Below, piece after piece: positions 32,794 to 37,192 of a DNA stretch of 37,192 bases. This DNA is from Candidatus Moraniibacteriota bacterium (GTDB taxonomy: Bacteria > Patescibacteriota > Minisyncoccia > Moranbacterales > GCA-2747515). The stretch is taken from the NCBI GenBank assembly GCA_023133275.1, contig JAGLWU010000015.1, positions 1 to 37,192 on the forward strand, in the 5' to 3' direction. The notes below the pieces were generated by a model, which saw nothing but the letters and a program-made list of their open reading frames with translations, was not told the origin of the DNA and ran no database searches. Position numbers and translations under genes: made by a program. The first letter of the stretch is position 1; each line of letters opens with the position of its first letter.

Positions 32794-33861
32794 ATGGATG
32801 TAAAACAAGAATTGGCAAAATTTAAAAAAATAGTGGATAAGGAACTGGAAATTTATTTGGATGAAGTGATTGAGGAAACTGGGAAAATTGATAAATTTTC
32901 TACTTTAGTTTTGCAGGATTGTAAGGAGAATATTTTGGCGGGAGGTAAACGAGTGCGACCAGCGATGATGTATTATGGTTATTTGGCGGTTGGCGGTGAA
33001 AATCATGAAGAACTTATTAAAACATCAATCAGTATTGAGTTAGTGCATTCTTTTTTATTAATACATGATGATATCATTGATCAGGACGGTATTCGTCATG
33101 GCAAAGAAACGATTCATTCTAAATATAAAAAATATAGTGAGCAGTATTTTATTTCTAAAGATGATGAGCATTTTGGAATTTCAACTGGAATTGTTTTAGG
33201 AGATTTTATTTATTCTTTGGGGATGAAGGCTTTATTTAATTCAAAATTTGAAGCAAAGAATTTAATTAGGGCTTTGAGCAAAATGCAAAGTGTTGTTGGA
33301 AGAACTTGTGTTGGTCAGGTACAGGATGTTGTGATGGAATATAGAGGAAAAGCGGTTGAGGAGGAAATTTTGTCGATGTATGAAAATAAGACGGCTCGAT
33401 ATACTTTTGAGGGACCGTTACATTTGGGGGCGATTTTGGCGGGGGCAGATGATGAGTTTTGTGCGAAGTTGAGTGAATTTGCGATTCCATTGGGAATTGC
33501 TTTTCAGATTCAGGATGATATTATTGGTGTTTTTGGTGATAGTAAAAAGACGGGTAAGCCTGTTGGTTCTGATGTGAGTGAGGGCAAGATTACGATTTTG
33601 ACTTTGAAGGCTTATGAAAAATCTGATGATAAACAGAAAAAAGTTTTGGATAATTTGTTGGGGAATGATGATTTGACGGAAAGTGAGTTGGATGATTTTA
33701 GAAAGGTTTTACTTGACACAGGAGCATTGGATTATGCGAATGGGATGTCTTTTGATTTATTACAGGAGGCGAAGTTGGGGATTGAGAAGGTTGATTTGCC
33801 GGATGAACCGAAGGAGTTTTTGTTGGGCTTGGTGGATTATTTGGATGAGAGAGAAGTTTAA
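32794..33861 (+). CDS. trans-isoprenyl diphosphate synthase (polyprenyl synthetase family)
   Basis: Condenses isopentenyl diphosphate onto allylic diphosphates. The 355 aa contain GGKRVRPAMM, the first Asp-rich motif DDIID (92-96), GQVQDVVMEY, KTARYTFEGPLHLGA, the second Asp motif QIQDDIIGVFGD (DD at 241-242) and GKPVGSDVSEGKITIL. Phe87, five residues before the first Asp, is the aromatic chain-length stop typical of short-chain (FPP/GGPP) enzymes, so a C15-C20 product is inferred. It may supply the allylic primer for UppS encoded 0.5 kb downstream. Confidence 0.92.
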   Translation: MDVKQELAKFKKIVDKELEIYLDEVIEETGKIDKFSTLVLQDCKENILAGGKRVRPAMMYYGYLAVGGENHEELIKTSISIELVHSFLLIHDDIIDQDGIRHGKETIHSKYKKYSEQYFISKDDEHFGISTGIVLGDFIYSLGMKALFNSKFEAKNLIRALSKMQSVVGRTCVGQVQDVVMEYRGKAVEEEILSMYENKTARYTFEGPLHLGAILAGADDEFCAKLSEFAIPLGIAFQIQDDIIGVFGDSKKTGKPVGSDVSEGKITILTLKAYEKSDDKQKKVLDNLLGNDDLTESELDDFRKVLLDTGALDYANGMSFDLLQEAKLGIEKVDLPDEPKEFLLGLVDYLDEREV

Positions 33862-33890
33862 GGAATTTTTATTATTAATACAAATTAAAT

Positions 33891-34325
33891 ATGAATGTTA
33901 CTGGTATATTTTTAAATTTTCGTGATGCATTGATATCTCTAACTGTTTTTTTTGATAATGTTAATCTTCCTTGGAAGAAGCTAGATGCATACGATGAATG
34001 GGATAATTCGGTAGCAACACTTTTTGATAGTTTAGTTGTAAATCCTATCATTTGGTCATTGTCAGAAGATGTACAAAAAAAGATTAAATTGCCTTCTTAT
34101 GATTTACTTTTGGAATCATATGATGATTTTAGTTTTATTGAAGTTTTAAGTGATGAGTTGCCATCGGGTCAGTGGATATTTAATTCTTTTGTTACTTCAA
34201 AAAAACCTTTTGATACTGTTGAAGTTTTGTCTATATCTGATAGTGACAAGTTATTATCTGATAGTTTAGAAATATGCTCAGTTGATAGTGTCAAGTTTAT
34301 TTTTAAGGATAAAACTAATAAATAA
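33891..34325 (+). CDS. hypothetical protein between the two prenyltransferase genes
   Basis: Family not recognised. 144 aa, acidic, no signal peptide or membrane helix. Aromatic-rich start (GIFLNFRDALISLTVFFDNVNLPWKKLDAYDEWDN) and a Ser/Asp-rich C-terminal half (LSISDSDKLLSDSLEICSVDSVKF). It lies 29 nt after the prenyl synthase and 27 nt before uppS on the same strand. A role in lipid-carrier metabolism is only suggested by position. Confidence 0.6.
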   Translation: MNVTGIFLNFRDALISLTVFFDNVNLPWKKLDAYDEWDNSVATLFDSLVVNPIIWSLSEDVQKKIKLPSYDLLLESYDDFSFIEVLSDELPSGQWIFNSFVTSKKPFDTVEVLSISDSDKLLSDSLEICSVDSVKFIFKDKTNK

Positions 34326-34352
34326 GAATTTAAAGTAAGAGTAATAACATTT

Positions 34353-35063
34353 ATGAATAAAAAAAATCAAATCCCAAATCACGTGGCAATAATCCCAGAC
34401 GGAAACCGACGTTGGGCAAAAAAACAAAACCTAGACCCATGGATAGGACACGAAGAAGGAGCAAAAAGAACAGAAGAATTAGTAAAAAAATCACGAGACT
34501 TAGGAATAAAATGCCTATCAATGTGGGGATCATCCGTCGAAAACTTAACCAAACGACCGCTCAGAGAAAAAAAAGAACTCGTAGCAGTTTACGACAGATA
34601 CTTCAAAAGACTTTTCGAAAGCGATGAATTAGAAAAAAATGAAGTTTGCGTTCGGGTGTTCGGTCGTTGGGAAGAGCAATTGCCAGAAAGTATCAAAAAA
34701 GTAATCAAAAAAGGAATTGAAAAAACAAAAAATAACACAAAATATTTTTTAAATTTTTTCATTGCGTACAGCGGTGATGATGAAATGATACAGACAGTCC
34801 AAAAAATGGTAGAAAAATTTCAAAATGCAAAAGAAGTAACTAAAGAATCCATCAAAGAAAATTTAATGACAAGAGATTTGCCAGCAGTTGATTATGTAAT
34901 TCGAACAGGTGGCGAGCCACATTTAAGTACAGGATTTATGATGTGGGACACAGCGAATGCACAACTTTATTTTTCAGAAAAATTATTTCCAGATTTTACG
35001 GTAGAAAGATTTTCTGAATCGATTGATGAATACAGTCGGAGAGCGAGGAGATTAGGTGCATAA
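34353..35063 (+). CDS. uppS: undecaprenyl diphosphate synthase (cis-prenyltransferase)
   Basis: Builds the C55 lipid carrier for peptidoglycan and surface polymers. The 236 aa have HVAIIPDGNRRWAKK (catalytic Asp16), SMWGSSVENLTKRP, FFIAYSGDDEMIQTV and VDYVIRTGGEPHLSTGFMMWDTANAQLYFSEKLFPDF. The motif reads DGNRRW, where most bacterial UppS have DGNGRW; Arg here is common in the dehydrodolichyl-type and archaeal enzymes. The first ~250 nt are strikingly A/C-rich and T-poor on the coding strand (for example 16 C and 7 T in 34381-34440 versus 7 C and 21 T in 34981-35040). Confidence 0.95.
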   Translation: MNKKNQIPNHVAIIPDGNRRWAKKQNLDPWIGHEEGAKRTEELVKKSRDLGIKCLSMWGSSVENLTKRPLREKKELVAVYDRYFKRLFESDELEKNEVCVRVFGRWEEQLPESIKKVIKKGIEKTKNNTKYFLNFFIAYSGDDEMIQTVQKMVEKFQNAKEVTKESIKENLMTRDLPAVDYVIRTGGEPHLSTGFMMWDTANAQLYFSEKLFPDFTVERFSESIDEYSRRARRLGA

Positions 35064-35107
35064 ATTAGTAAAAAATTTATAAAATTGAAAAATAGTTTTA
35101 AATAAAT

Positions 35108-36208
35108 ATGCTAAAAAAATTTCTAAATTTCGATTTTATTTATTTTGCAGGAATTCTGTTACTTTTAGCTGTGGGACTAATTGCTTTATACAGCGTTTTT
35201 TCAGATTCAAACAGTATTTTTTGGCGACAATTATTATTTACTGGAATTGGAATTGGAATATTTATTTTTCTAGGTTTAATCGATTATAGTATTTTCCGAT
35301 CTTACAGCACATGGTTTTATTTTTTCAGTATTGGAATTTTAATTATAGTTTTATTTTTTGGAAAAGAAGTTAGTGGTACAGTCGGCTGGCTAGATTTAGG
35401 ATTTGTCGTTATACAACCAGTGGAAATTGTTAAAGTTTGTTTAATTATCTTTTTAGCACATTTTATTGAAGATAAACGAATAGTTTTAGGCGAATTAACG
35501 ACAATAGTATCATCATTTATTTTAGTTAGTATCATTGGCTTTTTAATTCTCAAACAACCAGATTTAGGTTCAGCTTTAGTAGTTTATGGAATTTGGTTAG
35601 GGATGATTTTTATTTCAGGCATTAGAAAAAGGTATTTATTTAGTTTTATTATTTTTGGAATAATGATATTATTAATTACTTGGCCGTTTTTACCAAGCCA
35701 ACAGCAGGGAAGAATTACAGGATTTTTTAATCAATCTGAGGATTTGCAAGGAAGTGGTTATCATGTCAATCAGTCGATTATCGCAATTGGAAATGGTGGT
35801 TTAAATGGTCAGGGTATCGGTTACGGCTCGCAATCCCAATTAAATTTTCTTCCAGAAAAACACACAGATTTTATTTTTGCCACAATTGTTGAGACGACAG
35901 GTTTTATAGGTGCAATTTTTATTTTAGGATTATTTCTACTAATTTTTATTCGCTTTCGTTCGATCGCTCAATCTTCTCGTGATTCATTCGGCTATTTTTT
36001 AGTTTCTGGAGTGATGACAATGTTTTTTATTCATATTTTAATTAATATTGGTATGAATATGGGTGTGATGCCCGTAACTGGAATTCCTTTGCCTTTCATT
36101 AGTTATGGAGGTAGTTCTTTAATTAGTGTTTTAATTATTTCTGGAATTGTTATGAATGTTTATGTGAGAAGAGAATCTACTTTAGGAAAGGTTGTTACTG
36201 ATTATTAG
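35108..36208 (+). CDS. rodA: peptidoglycan glycosyltransferase of the SEDS family, RodA-type
   Basis: Multi-span (about 10 helices) SEDS protein polymerising lipid II during wall elongation. 366 aa. Conserved: DYSIFRSYSTWFYF, KQPDLGSALVVYGIWLGMIFISGI, GYHVNQSIIAIGNGGLNGQGIGYGSQSQLNFLPEKHTDFIFATIVET and VMPVTGIPLPFISYGGSSLIS. The QSQLNFLPEKHTDFIFA loop and the length favour RodA over FtsW. Its placement right after uppS links lipid-carrier synthesis with wall growth. No mreBCD or PBP2 gene is in the window. Confidence 0.9.
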   Translation: MLKKFLNFDFIYFAGILLLLAVGLIALYSVFSDSNSIFWRQLLFTGIGIGIFIFLGLIDYSIFRSYSTWFYFFSIGILIIVLFFGKEVSGTVGWLDLGFVVIQPVEIVKVCLIIFLAHFIEDKRIVLGELTTIVSSFILVSIIGFLILKQPDLGSALVVYGIWLGMIFISGIRKRYLFSFIIFGIMILLITWPFLPSQQQGRITGFFNQSEDLQGSGYHVNQSIIAIGNGGLNGQGIGYGSQSQLNFLPEKHTDFIFATIVETTGFIGAIFILGLFLLIFIRFRSIAQSSRDSFGYFLVSGVMTMFFIHILINIGMNMGVMPVTGIPLPFISYGGSSLISVLIISGIVMNVYVRRESTLGKVVTDY

Positions 36209-36382
36209 ATTTTTTTTATTCAAGACTTAGTTTTTTTTGATTTTTTTCCAGAAACTAGGAAACTCTAAGATTAATAAAAAATTTTTAGTTTTATCTAAAA
36301 TCACAAATAGATCATTTTATTTTTTTACCAAAAACAAAGTATTTTTTTAGAACGATAAGGTAGGGAGTTTAATGAGTTTCTG

Positions 36383-36440
36383 TGGGGGATTCTTCACTAC
36401 GCAATTTTTTTACAAAAAATTATTTTATTCAGAATGATAG
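36383..36440 (+). repeat. palindromic intergenic repeat A, copy 2
   Basis: TGGGGGATTCTTCACTACGC, a central AATTTTTT-TAC-AAAAAATT palindrome and TTCAGAATGATAG. Clearly the same element as 32035-32094, with shorter inner stem. Confidence 0.8.
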
Positions 36441-36488
36441 GAAATTTGAATGACGAGAAAATTATAGGGGCTTGCTAGTAGTAAACCC

Positions 36489-36510
36489 AAAAAGCTCGTG
36501 CGGCGAGTAC
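36489..36510 (+). repeat. dispersed intergenic hairpin repeat, copy 6
   Basis: A5-GCTCGTGCGGCGAGTAC. Relative to copy 1 it has C-to-T and C-to-T changes, one within the stem (GTGC opposite GTAC, leaving a G-T wobble). Confidence 0.85.
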
Positions 36511-36529
36511 AAAAAAACTTTTTGAAAAT

Positions 36530-36558
36530 TTGACATTATTCAAAAAATTAGATATTCT
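36530..36558 (+). promoter_or_regulatory. secE-nusG promoter
   Basis: TTGACA (36530-36535), exactly 17 nt, TATTCT (36553-36558). Predicted start is near 36565, about 45 nt before secE. Confidence 0.7.
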
Positions 36559-36573
36559 TAATACATAGATTAT

Positions 36574-36593
36574 AGGCCCAAAAAGGGCTTTTT
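36574..36593 (+). terminator. attenuator-like hairpin in the secE leader
   Basis: AGGCCC-AAAAA-GGGCTT followed by TTT, directly after the predicted transcription start and before secE. Same layout as the rplC leader: strong promoter, short GC stem, T-run, start codon. Confidence 0.5.
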
Positions 36594-36608
36594 AAAATCG
36601 TAAAAAAT

Positions 36609-36797
36609 ATGCAAAAAATCATTCAATTTTTAAAGGAGGCTTACGCTGAATTAAAAAAAGTTTCTTGGCCTAGTCGAGAACAAACAATTCATTATACAAT
36701 TTTAGTTATCGTGATCAGTTTGACGGTGGCGATTATTTTAGGGTTGTTAGATAATACATTCAGTGGGTTTCTTAGTAAATTTATTTTGAAAAATTAA
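36609..36797 (+). CDS. secE: preprotein translocase subunit SecE
   Basis: Clamp subunit of SecYEG. The 62 aa have the minimal one-helix form: the amphipathic FLKEAYAELKKVSWPSREQTIHYT and one transmembrane helix (about residues 30-50). The KKVSWPSR motif is diagnostic. Followed by nusG after 13 nt, the universal secE-nusG pairing. Confidence 0.97.
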   Translation: MQKIIQFLKEAYAELKKVSWPSREQTIHYTILVIVISLTVAIILGLLDNTFSGFLSKFILKN

Positions 36798-36810
36798 GAA
36801 TTATTAAAAT

Positions 36811-37192
36811 ATGGCAAAACAAACGCAACATCATGGTAAAGCTTGGTATGTCCTACATACTTACTCTGGTTATGAGGATAATGTAACTAGAAACCTTCGC
36901 CAACGTATAGATTCTATGGATATGAAGGATTATATTTTTGACGTGATTGTACCGATAGAAAAGAAAATTAAAATTAAAGCAGGTAAAAGAGTAACAGTGG
37001 AAGAGAAAATTTATCCGGGTTATATTTTAGTGCAAATGATAGTAACTGATGCTTCTTGGTATGTGGTGAGAAATACTCCAAATGTAACTGGATTTATTGG
37101 TTTAGGAACAACTCCAACTCCTGTGAATCCTGATGAGATTTTTGCTTTGAAAAAGCGAATGGGTCAGGAAGAGCCGAAATTTAAAATTGATG
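36811..37192 (+). CDS. nusG: transcription factor NusG, partial (runs off the window)
   Basis: Not in the ORF track because the stop lies beyond the window. From ATG 36811 the frame is open to the end (127 codons): KAWYVLHTYSGYEDNVTRNLRQRI, DYIFDVIVPIEKKIKIKAGKRVTVEEKIYPGYILVQM and WYVVRNTPNVTGFIG, the NGN domain that binds RNA polymerase. The C-terminal KOW domain, which binds S10 or Rho, is cut off. NusG sets pausing and termination, and may itself act on the leader hairpins seen here. Confidence 0.97.
   Translation, partial: MAKQTQHHGKAWYVLHTYSGYEDNVTRNLRQRIDSMDMKDYIFDVIVPIEKKIKIKAGKRVTVEEKIYPGYILVQMIVTDASWYVVRNTPNVTGFIGLGTTPTPVNPDEIFALKKRMGQEEPKFKID

Larger units (their letters stand above)
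36209..36608. other. 400-nt repeat-bearing non-coding spacer between rodA and secE
   Basis: No ORF of interest. The first ~170 nt are T-rich with no assigned element. Then follow repeat A copy 2 (36383-36440), a remnant of repeat B (about 36464-36485), the hairpin repeat copy 6 (36489-36510), the secE promoter (36530-36558) and an attenuator-like hairpin (36574-36593). Confidence 0.7.

Noticed and set aside
33683-33925. 80-aa Trp/Arg-rich ORF overlapping the prenyl synthase end
   Set aside because: Out-of-frame reading of G/T-rich codons. The prenyl synthase frame is conserved up to its stop.
34412-34627. 71-aa Arg/Lys-rich ORF inside uppS
   Set aside because: A frame shadow caused by the A/C-rich 5' part of uppS. 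uppS itself has complete family motifs in its own frame.
1331-36510. CRISPR array from the repeated hairpin element
   Set aside because: Copies are thousands of bases apart in different intergenic regions, with no spacer regularity and no cas genes.

Overview
The window is a gene-dense, AT-rich (roughly 30% GC by eye) bacterial chromosome segment that looks like a Candidate Phyla Radiation (Patescibacteria/Parcubacteria-type) genome. Three things support this. The S10-spc ribosomal operon runs rpsE directly into rplO with no rpmD (L30), a loss known across CPR. Genes are compact and almost always start without a Shine-Dalgarno sequence. Many genes encode small exported proteins of unknown function alongside a thin metabolic repertoire. 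The standard code fits: conserved genes are full length under table 11, although only 1 of 48 visible stop codons is TGA.

Layout. (1) 1-5.8 kb: a possible structured-RNA end at the left edge, a K/E/Q-rich exported protein, recJ, an unknown protein, a SanA-like (DUF218) membrane fusion, an HNH-like protein and a minus-strand tRNA-Lys. (2) 5.9-12.9 kb: exported or envelope genes (BNR-propeller lipoprotein, XAC2610-like anchor protein, DKNYY protein, oligopeptide-binding protein) mixed with frr, the site-2 protease rseP and secG. (3) 13-16 kb: sugar-phosphate isomerase (PGI/PMI), a DNPH1-like nucleotide hydrolase and manC, together suggesting fructose-6-P to GDP-mannose. (4) 16-27.4 kb: a 620-nt non-coding stretch with promoters, tuf, rpsJ, then a second promoter and attenuator-like hairpin ahead of rplC-rplD-rplW-rplB-rpsS-rplV-rpsC-rplP-rpmC-rpsQ-rplN-rplX-rplE-rpsN-rpsH-rplF-rplR-rpsE-rplO, closed by a terminator where secY would normally follow. 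(5) 27.5-31.8 kb: UPF0489-like protein, dxr, a small anchored protein, a GuaA-like glutamine amidotransferase and ilvE. (6) 31.9-37.2 kb: tRNA-Glu, a repeat-rich spacer, a CBU_0592-like membrane protein, a trans-prenyl diphosphate synthase, an unknown protein, uppS and rodA (lipid carrier and cell-wall elongation), a second repeat-rich spacer, then secE and a truncated nusG.

How the genes fit together. dxr, the trans-prenyltransferase, uppS and rodA describe isoprenoid precursor to undecaprenyl carrier to peptidoglycan elongation. manC and PGI/PMI feed surface glycans. secG, secE, rseP and the exported proteins serve the envelope. The genes of the classical frr-uppS-cdsA-dxr-rseP cluster are present but scattered over 27 kb.

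Unexplained structure. A 22-bp hairpin repeat occurs in six intergenic regions, always between same-strand genes. In two of these it is the last part of a larger composite of small palindromic repeats with the same order and orientation. I did not find a convincing new defence, CRISPR or mobile system. The best leads are the repeat family, the near-absence of TGA, the SD-less (partly leaderless-looking) starts, the matching promoter-plus-hairpin leaders of rplC and secE, and a few unusual proteins.
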